From: an uncultured Bacteroidales bacterium
GTDB taxonomy: Bacteria > Bacteroidota > Bacteroidia > Bacteroidales > Bacteroidaceae
Reading direction: 5' to 3'
Length of the DNA: 64,000 nt
Assembly: GCA_902786925.1 (NCBI GenBank)
Contig: CADAEK010000007.1
Location: 1-64,000, forward strand
The notes under the pieces are model-generated. The model did no database searches, had not been told where the DNA came from, and worked only from the letters and a program-made list of their open reading frames with translations. Numbering within the stretch: position 1 is the first letter of the stretch; each line of letters opens with the position of its first letter. The position numbers and the translations under genes are program-made. Below are positions 8,237 to 18,700 of the stretch, one piece after another.

Positions 8237-10360
8237 TTACCATTTGTCCTCTGCAATGTACTCGTTCGCGTAGATGGTTCGAGGACAGAGCTCGATGAAA
8301 TCGAAGTTCAACTCATTATCCTCCGAGTCGATCATCTGTTGGATACGCATATATTGGTCAGTCTTACCATCGGTAGTGAACGTTCCCAATACCCTACGGA
8401 TCGTGTTGTTCTGGTTACGGAAACTGCTATTGATATCCGAGTAGGTGTTACCAAGTGCAATATAGTTACCAGGACCCTTCATCCAACCTTGGTTATGAAT
8501 GGTCTTATCGAAGGCGTTAATAGATTCATCATCACCCAGGTCATTATCGCTTCTGTAACCAAAGAGCGCTTCACCACCGGGACGCATATCGAATGGAATA
8601 CCCTGTGCGTGCATATCTTTTGGATCAGGGCTTTCACCCAGATAAGCCTGCATGATACCACGAGACTTAAAGCCCACACAAGTCATGAAACGAACCTCGT
8701 AAGTACCAGCTGGTACAGGTGGCAACTTGATGGTGAAGTCGAATCGACCCTTCACGATAATCTCATCGCCTTCATACGACCAGAACCAGATGTAACGTGG
8801 ACGTACATGGAGGTGTGTGTTGTCATTATAAATAAAGTTCTTAGCAGAACCGGCCTTGAAGCCTAAGCAGTGCGCCTTATTTGTAAGTGGGTTGTAATTC
8901 TCATTCGCACTGTTCGCATACAAACCATCGGTGAACTCCTCATACTCGAATCCACGAGCTCCTGAAGTAATGAAGTCAGGTGAAAGCGTAGAGGTATCCA
9001 TACGGATACGTTCATTCAATACGTATTTCTGTGTATGTTCACCATAGTTGATGATATCGTCGATGTAGAAATAACGACCGTTACGGCCAATAGAAGTAGC
9101 ACCTTCTGCCAACTTAGCCTTCATGTCATTATCTGTAGCCACCTTGGCTCCACGTTCGAATCGACCATACTGGTCAGGACGCTTCTGCACACCGCAACGG
9201 TTGATGTACAAACCAGCCTCACTACCGCTTGGGAAAGAGAACTTCATCAGCGAGTGTGGCATCTTTGTCTCATAATAGTCACAGATGTCTGCCTTACGAC
9301 GGTTGAAAGCCTTAGCCATCTGACCATTCTTAGAACCATCCATATAAGTCAGCTTGTAGTATGCACCATCGAATGGCAAGATGTGGTAAGCAACGAAACG
9401 GTTCAGATAGTTCTTCAAATCCTTTTCATCTGTTACGTTCTCATCTTCAGGATACATCTCTTTGTAAATACTCTTTGCATACTCAGCCAATTCATCCACC
9501 GTAGTGATGCCCTTTTGGATGAGCACCTCGTCGGGTTCTGCGAAGACCGTGTATTTAATATAACGCTTCTCCATATAGGCCACGTTATCACATTCTGCAG
9601 CCGTATGCACCACCAAAGACTTGTTGGTCCAGTCCACAGAGTCACTGCCTACAGAATAGTTCTTGTCAATCAGGTCACGCCCATCCAAGCTATCAGCCCA
9701 ACCGGTACGCTCCAAAGCTTGGTAGAAGATATGGATATTCATATCCTTCTCCAACATCTTCTGAAGCATCTGGTTGTTACGGCCAACAACCTTGCCGACA
9801 GTGTGCACCACACCGTTGCTCACAGAGTCATCCACATGAGTCAAGCGAGCATTGTTATTGATGTACATCACCAAGTGTGGATTAGTACCGTCCTCATCCG
9901 TTTCTTCCACAGATGAGATAGACATATACAAATCCAGCATGTTAGTCTTACCATAAGATTCACTAGACTGGTCAGATGTGAAGTATGCCTTTCCTTCGAT
10001 GATAGAATTGAGCGCAATCGTATCGCAATCCAGCTTATCCAATTCATCAACAGAGTTAACACCCTTCTCCTCCAAGTACGCCTTTACAGCTTCATTTGTA
10101 GGCGCAAAGACTGTATAAGAACCATAGGTACTCAAGAGGTTCATCAGACGGAGATTGTCCTTCTCTCCAGTAGCACGTTCCAGAATCTTGACAAAGTCAC
10201 TGAATTCCTTCCGGTTCTTCAAAAAGTCTGCAGCATATTCCTTGGTTGAAGTATAATAGTTCTCCACACCAGGATCATCAGAGCAGCTCACCAACATGGC
10301 AGGGATGGCAGTGCAAGCACTTAACGACAATGCCATGAATATATCTTTCAATCGTTTCAT
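8237..10360 (-). CDS. fasciclin (FAS1)-domain lipoprotein, 707 aa
   Basis: The signal peptide ends at a lipobox cysteine near residue 26 (AMLVSC). A clear first FAS1 module covers about residues 35-195: DFVKILERA, YTVFAPTNEAVKAYL, and SNGVVHTVGKVV. A second, more divergent module covers about 200-460 (KYTVFAEPDEVLI, FVAYHILPF, YFYIDDIINYG). The C-terminal 240 residues form a beta-rich domain containing GTYEVRFMTCVGFKSRG, which resembles the C-terminus of the 630-aa neighbour. No enzymatic motif is visible. It starts 6 bp after a SusD gene and ends 24 bp before the next FAS1 gene, so it is co-transcribed. It is most likely a surface-exposed binding protein of the SusC/SusD machinery. Confidence 0.85.
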   Translation of the reverse strand: MKRLKDIFMALSLSACTAIPAMLVSCSDDPGVENYYTSTKEYAADFLKNRKEFSDFVKILERATGEKDNLRLMNLLSTYGSYTVFAPTNEAVKAYLEEKGVNSVDELDKLDCDTIALNSIIEGKAYFTSDQSSESYGKTNMLDLYMSISSVEETDEDGTNPHLVMYINNNARLTHVDDSVSNGVVHTVGKVVGRNNQMLQKMLEKDMNIHIFYQALERTGWADSLDGRDLIDKNYSVGSDSVDWTNKSLVVHTAAECDNVAYMEKRYIKYTVFAEPDEVLIQKGITTVDELAEYAKSIYKEMYPEDENVTDEKDLKNYLNRFVAYHILPFDGAYYKLTYMDGSKNGQMAKAFNRRKADICDYYETKMPHSLMKFSFPSGSEAGLYINRCGVQKRPDQYGRFERGAKVATDNDMKAKLAEGATSIGRNGRYFYIDDIINYGEHTQKYVLNERIRMDTSTLSPDFITSGARGFEYEEFTDGLYANSANENYNPLTNKAHCLGFKAGSAKNFIYNDNTHLHVRPRYIWFWSYEGDEIIVKGRFDFTIKLPPVPAGTYEVRFMTCVGFKSRGIMQAYLGESPDPKDMHAQGIPFDMRPGGEALFGYRSDNDLGDDESINAFDKTIHNQGWMKGPGNYIALGNTYSDINSSFRNQNNTIRRVLGTFTTDGKTDQYMRIQQMIDSEDNELNFDFIELCPRTIYANEYIAEDKW

Positions 10361-10366
10361 ATCTGA

Positions 10367-12304
10367 TTAGTTTTTGACAGTTTCTTCTTCATCATAATAT
10401 GCCTGATTCTGTTTCAGTCTTGGGTTTACCTTCAACTGAGCTTTCGCAATCGGCATGTACATAAAGTCAGGGATACCCAGCTTCACCTTCACTGCGGCAC
10501 TTTCATAGCGGCTGCTCAAGGCTGCGCGGAAAGCATCCATGTTACCCTCACGACGAGAGACACGTACCAAATCATAGTAACGCTTCGCCTCAAAGAGGAA
10601 TTCACGACGGCGCTCATTCATCAGCAAGGTTTCAAAAGAAGCCTTACTTGTATAGCTCGAACGCTGAGGCAACATCTTCGTAGACTTTCTCAATGCATAC
10701 GGATTTGAACGTGCATAGACTGCTACAATCAAATTGAATGCATCATCATACAAAGCCTCAGCATTTCCAAACAAAGAAGCGCCATCTATAGCAGCTGCAG
10801 CCTTGCGTCTTGGTGCAGAAGGTCCTTCTTCACCACCTTCGGCATCGCCATCACCGCCTTCTTCAGCATTCTCTTCTTCGGCCAGCGCCATTTCTGTCAA
10901 GTTGCCAGCCAATTCAATTTCAGCTTCAGCTCGAATCAGCATGATTTCTGTCATACGATAGAAAATCCATCCCTCGTACTGTGAATTCGTACTTCGTGGA
11001 TCCTGTTCATACTTCATCGCTTCAAACTTTTGGCCCACTTTACCATAGCCGTCGGCTTCGGTATAGCCTGCCATATTAGAAGAAACCACATATTTGTTGA
11101 TTTGGAAACTTCCACCTTCTGTATAACGGAAAGGAGCCAAAGCACGATAGTCAGATGGAACAGAGAACAAGTTCTTGTCATCATAGGTTGATGATGCAGG
11201 AAGAGAAGACATCATCTCCGAGTTAGCATACAGGTTACGAGTGACATTACCTGTTTTCTCATCTGTGCTGCCATACATGCCAGACACGGCTGTATTCTTC
11301 TTTTCCTTGTCAGATGTAGATTTAGGATAAGTCAACTCAAAGATGGCCTCATACGAGTTTCCATCACCAAAAATCAGGTCTGTAGCGAGAGGACCTGTCT
11401 GCGAAGAACCGCCACTGCTTTCCTCAGCCAACAAGGGGTAACCATAATCGGAATAGACCTTGTCGTCCACAGCAGACAGAAGGTTCACACCTACAGCAGT
11501 CCTGTTGTTCTCCATGAACTGCTGCTGCTTGAATCTCAGCACCCAGTCGCAGCATTCGATACACTTCTGGTAGTACTCGTTCTGCTCAGACTTGTCAAGA
11601 TTCGCATCAGAAGCTTTCCACAAATAGAGGTCTGCCAAGATGGAATACATTGCCGCACGGGTAATGCGTCCCGTGTTGTCCCTGTAGTTTGTGTACTGCT
11701 TAGGCGCATCATTCTTGCTTTGTTCCATATCGTCAATCAGCGCATCCAGAATCGTTTCGAAAGAAGTTGCTGGAATCTGATAGTTGAGATTATCATCGAT
11801 TGAAGGTTCCAGTGCAAAAGGAACATTCTTGAACGTCTTGATGAGCGTCAGGTAAGAGATTGCGCGCAACGCTTTACACTCTGCAAGGTTGATAGCCAAC
11901 TCAGAAGACGTGTAGTTAGGATCCTTCTTCGCTACATTAGGAGCATAGTGAATGACGGTGTTGCATCGGTTGATGACAGTGTAGAAGGAACTCCAATCGC
12001 AGTAAGAGCTTGTCGATTTGATAGTACCCTTCATCAAGTTCTTCAATGCTTCGGGCGTTTGTGACGTCTCTTCCACATTGTCTGAGCGAGTTTCACCCCA
12101 CACAATCATCTGGCTCACATAGCCATTATCTTGCATTGCCGAATAGCATGAAGTGACTACACTCTCCACATCAGCCTTGTTGGTCCAATAGTTCTCCAGC
12201 ACCACCTCATTGAGTGGAAGCAAGTCGAGAGAGCATGCGCTTACGCCCATGCCGACCACCACGGCTGCCACAATGGCTTTTATTGTTTTATCTATCTTAT
12301 TCAT
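10367..12304 (-). CDS. SusD/RagB-family outer-membrane lipoprotein (first pair)
   Basis: A 645-residue SusD-like lipoprotein. The lipobox cysteine is near residue 24 (VGMGVSAC), followed by the typical SLDLLPLNEVVLENYWTNK opening. SusD helices include ALRAISYLTLIKTFKNVPF and the C-terminal RRREFLFEAKRYYDLVRV. The end matches the family (LKVNPRLKQNQAYYD). A low-complexity insertion rich in Glu, Gly and Asp followed by Pro/Arg/Ala lies at about residues 468-500 (10800-10890), inside the domain. Similar acidic inserts occur in the other SusD and in one FAS1 protein of this operon. It lies 21 bp after its SusC partner. Confidence 0.93.
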   Translation of the reverse strand: MNKIDKTIKAIVAAVVVGMGVSACSLDLLPLNEVVLENYWTNKADVESVVTSCYSAMQDNGYVSQMIVWGETRSDNVEETSQTPEALKNLMKGTIKSTSSYCDWSSFYTVINRCNTVIHYAPNVAKKDPNYTSSELAINLAECKALRAISYLTLIKTFKNVPFALEPSIDDNLNYQIPATSFETILDALIDDMEQSKNDAPKQYTNYRDNTGRITRAAMYSILADLYLWKASDANLDKSEQNEYYQKCIECCDWVLRFKQQQFMENNRTAVGVNLLSAVDDKVYSDYGYPLLAEESSGGSSQTGPLATDLIFGDGNSYEAIFELTYPKSTSDKEKKNTAVSGMYGSTDEKTGNVTRNLYANSEMMSSLPASSTYDDKNLFSVPSDYRALAPFRYTEGGSFQINKYVVSSNMAGYTEADGYGKVGQKFEAMKYEQDPRSTNSQYEGWIFYRMTEIMLIRAEAEIELAGNLTEMALAEEENAEEGGDGDAEGGEEGPSAPRRKAAAAIDGASLFGNAEALYDDAFNLIVAVYARSNPYALRKSTKMLPQRSSYTSKASFETLLMNERRREFLFEAKRYYDLVRVSRREGNMDAFRAALSSRYESAAVKVKLGIPDFMYMPIAKAQLKVNPRLKQNQAYYDEEETVKN

Positions 12305-12325
12305 ATGTGTAATCGGTATTAACTG

Positions 12326-15300
12326 TTAGAAAGTGATTGATGCTCCTACGGTGAAGGACTTCGCACGTGGTGTACGTGATCCGTCACTTGCAGGATACCA
12401 TCCACCCTGTGGATGCTCTGGGTCTGCACCTGAGTACTTCGTCAGCACAAAGAGGTTGTTAGCAGACACGTTGAAACGCAAAGCCTTGATGCCCCACTGC
12501 TTGAGCATTTTGGGATCGAAAGTATAAGAAAGCTGTGCGTAGTTCAGTCGGATGAACGATGCGTCCTCGACGAAACGGTCAGAGCCCAAATAGTTATAGG
12601 TTGCGAAACCAGTCTTTTCTGTTGCTGCACGTGGAAGTTGGCAGTCACGGCCATAGAGGTCACCCTCTGTGTGCCAGCGCCAGTTCACGGCTCTTGACTG
12701 GTTCTGGTTGGTTGCCATGTTCTCCAAGCCCATACGCGCTTCGTTGATGACCTTCTGGCCATAACGATAGTTGAACTGGAGGTTGAGACTAAGCTGCTTA
12801 TAGTTGAACTTGAAGCCGAAACCACCAGTAAGTTTAGGCAGAGAAGAACCCAGATAGACAATATCCAACTCATTGATTTGGCCGTCATGGTTCACATCCT
12901 CGTAGATGGCATCACCACCTACAAATGGATACTTCTTACCATTGTAGTCGAAGTACATAGACTTAGGATTGCCGGCAGAGTTACGAACCACTTCACCCTT
13001 CGCATTGCGAACAACTGGTGCGTTAGGACCGCTCACGCCCTTGATTTCCTCTTCTGAATAGTCTGTGTACTGGTACACACCCTTGAAGCGGAAGCCATAG
13101 ATAGAACCCAGAGGGTTGTGCAGCTGCACACGTGAGAGATATGTACCATTATTATATGCAAATTCCTTATTGATGCTTTCCAGCACAGTTTCATCCATCG
13201 TCAGGATTTCGTTGCGGTTGTTGGCGAAAGTGAGGTTGAAGTCCATAGAGAACTTGCCAATTTTCACCACTTTATGACCATTGATATTGAATTCCCAACC
13301 ATTGTTGCGCATCGAACCCACGTTGTGGTTAGAGAGCGAAGTATAACCAGATGATGAAGGAATGGCATAACCACCCATCAACAAGTCAGTTGTCTTCTGT
13401 GTGTAGATAGAAAGGTCACCATCAATCAAGCCATCGAAGAAGCCAAAGTCGAAACCGAGGTTCCAAGTTTCCTTTTCTTCCCACTTGAGGGCAGTAAGAC
13501 GGATGTTGCTTGGATATGTAGCAGTGTTGTCCAAGTAGGAACCACCTGTTGCATACTTAGAGTAGTAAAGACCTTCCTGTCCTGGAGGGTTACCTACGAT
13601 ACCCCAACCTGGACGGATAGAGAGCATGGAGATCCACTTCACTGGCTCCATCCAAGGCTCGTCGCTGATATTCCAACGGAACGAAACACCTGGGAAGTTA
13701 CCCCAACGCTTAGATGGGCCGAATTTAGTAGAACCGTCGCGACGGAGAGTCACGTCTGCAATATACTTACCTTTCCATGCATAGTGCAACTGGAAGAGGA
13801 AGAACTCAGAACGACCTTCACCAGCTCCACTGCCGAAACCAGTGTTTACACCACCTGCCAAAGGTGACACGATGCTGGCATTGGTTGTTGGCAGCCACTT
13901 GTTACCCAAGTTCTGGCTTGATGAAGAGCTCTCGTCATACTGGAAACGCGCCATGAACAGGAGAGAGTGGCCCTCATTGTTGAAGTGAGGCGTGAATGTC
14001 AATGTGTGGCGAGTAGAAAGACCATGGCTCTTATAGCTGGATGAAGACGCCGTGTTGTAGTTGCTGTCTGACCAGTTAGAAGAAAGGATAGAACCAGGGA
14101 AGAAGGAATCAGTGTTGCTCGTTCTGATATCGAAACGAATCTGTCCTTCATACTTCAAGCGATGCTGGCTTGGCTCTGTGCCGAGAATGTCGTAAGAGAA
14201 GATGAACTCAGGACGGAGCTGTACAATTTTCTCATTGTTTCTTGCGAGGTGTGCAATAGCCACAGGGTTAGGCAATGCGTACTGATCTTTCAGCAAGTCA
14301 TAATCAGAGAAGTTACCTGAACCAGCGTTGAAGCCAGCCTCCTCTGCAGTGAGGAATGGATTCATTGTGTAGAAGCGGCCTGTATCGCGACCATTCTCTT
14401 CCTCATAGATAGAGAGGTTTGGCATTTTCTTCAGCGCAATGCTCAACAAGTCGCCATAAGCCTGATGGTTCTTCTTATTGTTATAGTAAGTCAAGTCGAA
14501 GTTGCTGGACACCTTGATGCGGTCGCTGACAAAGTAGTCAAGAGCAACACGTGTCGTGTAACGATCGAAGCGCTGCTTGATAGCAGTACCCGTCTCAGTG
14601 TGATAACCACCTGAAATACGGAAGTTTGCCTTTTCACCACCACCAGAGAGTGCTACATAGTGGTCATGAGTTTGACCGAACTGCTGAACGGCTTTGCGCC
14701 AGTCGGTGTTGTCGTTATACATATCATACTCTGTGAAGGCCTTATTGTAGGCAATCTCAGGGATGTAATCTCTGCTAGTATTCGTGGCAAAGCCTTTCTC
14801 TTGACGAGGATTGAAGTAAGCCTCTTTCAGGTACATGGTGTATTCATCACCGGTGAGAAGCTCGTAGCCATTAGGCTGCCAGTTGCCCTTGAAGCTGTAT
14901 GAATACTGGACGGTTGTCTTACCACGGCTACCACGCTTGGTCTTGATCTCAATAACACCATTTGCACCTTGAGAACCCCAGATAGCTGTAGCGGCAGCGT
15001 CCTTGAGGACGGTGATAGACTCGATATCCTCAGGGTTCACACAGAGGAGTTCGGCGAACTTGTCTTCGTTGGCATTAGTGTAGTCGAAGTCTTTATCCAT
15101 GTCGTCCATCCACACGTTGCCGTTTACGACGATAAGTGGGTTCGCATTACCATTGATGGTGCTGACACCACGCAGACGCATGGTTGTACCTGCACCCAGG
15201 TTACCTGAATTCTGCACGATGTCAAGACCTGCGATACGGCCTTGCAATGCTTCATCGACAGAAGTCATAGCCACACCCTCGAACTCCTTCATGTCGATAG

Positions 15301-15703
15301 TCTGACTAGCCACAGAAATCTCGGTTACAGGAATCTGCAAGCCAGAGCTCTGGGTCTTGCGGACTGCCTTGACTGTCACTTCCTGAAGCGTTGTGCTGCT
15401 CTTGAGCACGATTTTGCCAAAGGCGCGCTTGTTGATAGGGAGCACAAGAGTCTGGCAACCGATGTAAGAGATTCGGATTTTATCTTTAGGACTGACAATC
15501 TTAAACGAGAAGTTACCATTGATATCAGTCACTCCATGGGCAACAATACGGTTGTTGTGGTCGATTTCGACGACGTTACACATCATCAGAGGGTCAAAAT
15601 CGTCCCACACCTGACCACTGATAATATCGCCCGCTTTCACTTGTGCGCTGAGCGTCAGCGTACAGCACACGAAAAGCATTAATATTGATAGTATTTTCTT
15701 CAT
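12326..15703 (-). CDS. SusC/RagA-family TonB-dependent outer-membrane transporter (first pair)
   Basis: An 1125-residue TonB-dependent transporter. A signal peptide (residues 1-20, ending LTLSAQ) precedes a carboxypeptidase-regulatory-like domain (about 28-100, ISGQVWDDFD to SYIGCQTLVLP). Next come a TonB-box-like segment and a plug with LQGRIAGLDIVQNSGNLGAG and ITVLKDAAATAIWGSQGANG, both hallmark SusC motifs. The barrel ends in SFTVGASITF. It starts 11 bp after the 1009-aa FAS1 lipoprotein and is followed by its SusD. The two SusC proteins of this operon differ throughout, so they are not a recent duplication and may handle different ligands or forms. Confidence 0.96.
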   Translation of the reverse strand: MKKILSILMLFVCCTLTLSAQVKAGDIISGQVWDDFDPLMMCNVVEIDHNNRIVAHGVTDINGNFSFKIVSPKDKIRISYIGCQTLVLPINKRAFGKIVLKSSTTLQEVTVKAVRKTQSSGLQIPVTEISVASQTIDMKEFEGVAMTSVDEALQGRIAGLDIVQNSGNLGAGTTMRLRGVSTINGNANPLIVVNGNVWMDDMDKDFDYTNANEDKFAELLCVNPEDIESITVLKDAAATAIWGSQGANGVIEIKTKRGSRGKTTVQYSYSFKGNWQPNGYELLTGDEYTMYLKEAYFNPRQEKGFATNTSRDYIPEIAYNKAFTEYDMYNDNTDWRKAVQQFGQTHDHYVALSGGGEKANFRISGGYHTETGTAIKQRFDRYTTRVALDYFVSDRIKVSSNFDLTYYNNKKNHQAYGDLLSIALKKMPNLSIYEEENGRDTGRFYTMNPFLTAEEAGFNAGSGNFSDYDLLKDQYALPNPVAIAHLARNNEKIVQLRPEFIFSYDILGTEPSQHRLKYEGQIRFDIRTSNTDSFFPGSILSSNWSDSNYNTASSSSYKSHGLSTRHTLTFTPHFNNEGHSLLFMARFQYDESSSSSQNLGNKWLPTTNASIVSPLAGGVNTGFGSGAGEGRSEFFLFQLHYAWKGKYIADVTLRRDGSTKFGPSKRWGNFPGVSFRWNISDEPWMEPVKWISMLSIRPGWGIVGNPPGQEGLYYSKYATGGSYLDNTATYPSNIRLTALKWEEKETWNLGFDFGFFDGLIDGDLSIYTQKTTDLLMGGYAIPSSSGYTSLSNHNVGSMRNNGWEFNINGHKVVKIGKFSMDFNLTFANNRNEILTMDETVLESINKEFAYNNGTYLSRVQLHNPLGSIYGFRFKGVYQYTDYSEEEIKGVSGPNAPVVRNAKGEVVRNSAGNPKSMYFDYNGKKYPFVGGDAIYEDVNHDGQINELDIVYLGSSLPKLTGGFGFKFNYKQLSLNLQFNYRYGQKVINEARMGLENMATNQNQSRAVNWRWHTEGDLYGRDCQLPRAATEKTGFATYNYLGSDRFVEDASFIRLNYAQLSYTFDPKMLKQWGIKALRFNVSANNLFVLTKYSGADPEHPQGGWYPASDGSRTPRAKSFTVGASITF

Positions 15704-15714
15704 GATAGGTAGGA

Positions 15715-18700
15715 TTAGCGTCGTTTAGCAGATGTTGTAACAGCAAGCGGTTTCCTCGTGTAGACGAACTGAGCAGGTACTTCCTTTCCGTCCACAGTCT
15801 TTTTATCCTTAGAATAAATCAAAGGATGATCGATAGCATGAATTACCGCGAAAGAATAGTTAGCCAACTGCTGCTCATAAGGATGCATTTCATTCTTTTT
15901 GGCAGGATCGGCATTAATCCAGTATTCTGTCGCCATCATGTTGTAGAGACCCTTCTCGGTCAACACATGAGCTGTATTACCGCTATTGTCTGTCACAGAA
16001 AGGCCAGATGAAGAAACATTCACGGTCAAACGGTAAGGAGTACCTGGTGAATACAGACCCGTATAATACTCTACAGAGTAAGTGCCATCGGCGTCTTTAG
16101 CAGGTGTAGAATTACTCTTTATTTCATATTGTACACCCTTAATGGTCACAGCAACATACTTGCCATTTTCAAGCACCAAGTCTTCTTCAGCAACACCTTC
16201 TGCCACTTCGACAGCAGGAGTCAGCTCGGTCTTGCCAGACTCATATACGCCTGACTTGTTCTTAGAGCCGCCATCGATGAAGACAGCGTTGGACTGAAGA
16301 TGATACTTAACGAAATCAAGCCAAACCTCCTTGATGGAGTCTGCCTTTGTATAATGATATTCGTCATCGGCCTCCTTGCGTATTACGTCCTCTTCTTCCG
16401 CTGCTTCAAACTCCGCTACTGTAGGAAGTCCTTTTGCGAAAGCCTCTTCCATAGCAGCATCGGTTGGTGCATAGATTGTATAATGGAAGTTATCGAGCAG
16501 ATATACATATTTTTCCTTATCGGACTCTTCATTGCCCACGACATCCTTGTCTTTCACATTAGCCAAGTTGCCATAGACCTGATCTGCAGCCACCCATTTC
16601 TCGCGCTTCACATCCTGGGCAAATGCACCGCATCTTTCCATGATATCGAAGAACTTAGAGAATTCTTTCTCTGGGTTGCCTTCTTCAAGTTCTGCATATG
16701 CTGCCAAGGTCTGAGCTACAGACTTGTTAGAACCTGCAACAACGCCATCGAGCACGTATGTGTTACCATTCTCCATGAAATAAGGCTTACCGAGTGAAGG
16801 CAATGGGAGTTTTTCAGCATCTTGCAGAGCACCGCTCACATCCACCGATTCACCAGAAGTGGCTTCAATCTTCACATAGTTGTTACTCTTGGTCTTGTAG
16901 AACTTCTTGCCAACTTCATAAGGTTCAATCACGATTGTGTTGTCAAGGATATACTCCAAGCGGTCGCGCAGCACTGTCTTTGTGACAGCTGAACCAGATG
17001 TTGTAAATGGCACATACTGCATTTCATTGTTTTTGTTGATGTTTGCAATAGCTGCACCAACTGGCTGCCAACCCAAACCTTCAACATACTCACAATTATA
17101 TACTTGCGCCTTTACAGGGCCTGATGCACCAGCCTTCTCTGATGGCTCATAATAGAACTTCCACATCTGAGGACCAGTAATCTGGCCGAAAGATACAGGG
17201 TCGAGGAACGTTGCCATACCCTCGTTTGATGGAATCAGGAAGATGTATTTTGACACCATAGAGTTAAGGTAGGCTTCGTAGTTCAGCGACTCAATAGCGC
17301 TGGCCATCATGCTGAAACGATTCTTGTCGATGACTGCGGGGAAATACACAGAACGATAAGAGGCAGGAGAGAACACCTTATTGGTCTTATACACCAGACC
17401 ATTACATGCCAAGAACACACTGTCCACATCGTCACTCGTAATGTCGAGTGGCATGCCGGCATCGTCCATCATATGGTTGAACTGAGATGGTACTGCCTTC
17501 ACAAAAGAGATGAACTGATTGGCATTAACGAGCTGACGCAACACATCGGTTGGAGTGTTTTCAATCGTCTCATAATAGTCCTTCACAATGCGGCCGTAAC
17601 CGTTGTTGAACCACTCATCGAGGGCTTCGTCTGAAGGAACAAGCATCACAGCCATGTCCTCCATCATACCGTCGCGGGCATTGAACATGTTAGGATAGTA
17701 GGCATTCCATCCTGGGTCGTACTTCAATGTCACGTCGGCACCGATATTGTGTGTGTTGCCAGACTTATCAAGAGCCGTTGTGAACTCTTTGCCACCTGCT
17801 GAGAACTTAGAGAAGTAGCGCTTAGCGTAAACGGCCTGGTAGTCATGACCCTGGCTATTATTGTAGGCCTTAGTGAGGCTCTCCTGATAGTCTGGTGCAG
17901 CGAAACGCTCGATAATGCGGCTGAACTTCTTCATAGTTGAGCTTTGACGAATCACTTCTGCCATATTATCAAGTGGAAGGAGCACCTTGTCCACCTGATG
18001 GATGAAGCCGTTCTTACAGAACACGTCAGACTTGATCACCTTGGCGTTGTTGACATAAACATCGTCAGACTGACGTGTGCCAGGATCCTGGTTGTAAAGG
18101 AAGTCCACGTCAGAGCTTTCCAGCTTGTTACCCTTCAGGAAACGTCCCGTGAAGTGAACCAGCGGCGCTGGAGTTGAAGCGTCGGTGAAGAGCACGATTG
18201 GCTCAGAACCGGACTCGGTCTTCAAGGTGTTAAAGAGCTCATTGTCAGGAAGGATGCCTTGAGGGTCTTCGGATGGAACCACCGTCACAGAATCGTAAAG
18301 GGTGGTTGAAGACGGACGACGGCATACCTCGCCGGGGACTGGGCCCTGTGCCGTAGAGAGCATGGAAGATGAATACGGGTTGTCAATCATCGCAGTGTAA
18401 AGCAAGAGCTTCTTCTGCGTTGGTGACAACTCAGCATAGCTCTTCACGCCCCATTTGTTGGACTTGAAGAAATCTTTGAATGCTTCATCGTCGGCAATAA
18501 ACATTGTGTTACTACCGGTTCTGGACAAGACTTCTTTCTCGCCCAGATCGTCAATGAGTTTCAGGTAATACTTGAAGTTACCCCGCTCTTGCATGTAGCC
18601 ATAGATGGTGTTCAGTCCTGAGGGCTGATCTTCATCGAGGTCGTACTTGTCAGAACAAGAGAAAACTCCCAAACCTGCAACACACAGCGCGCTTCCCACT

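Noticed and set aside
9035-9916. Plus-strand frame of 293 codons
   Set aside because: Antisense to the 707-aa FAS1 gene; the His/Val/Thr-rich composition is typical of shadow translation.
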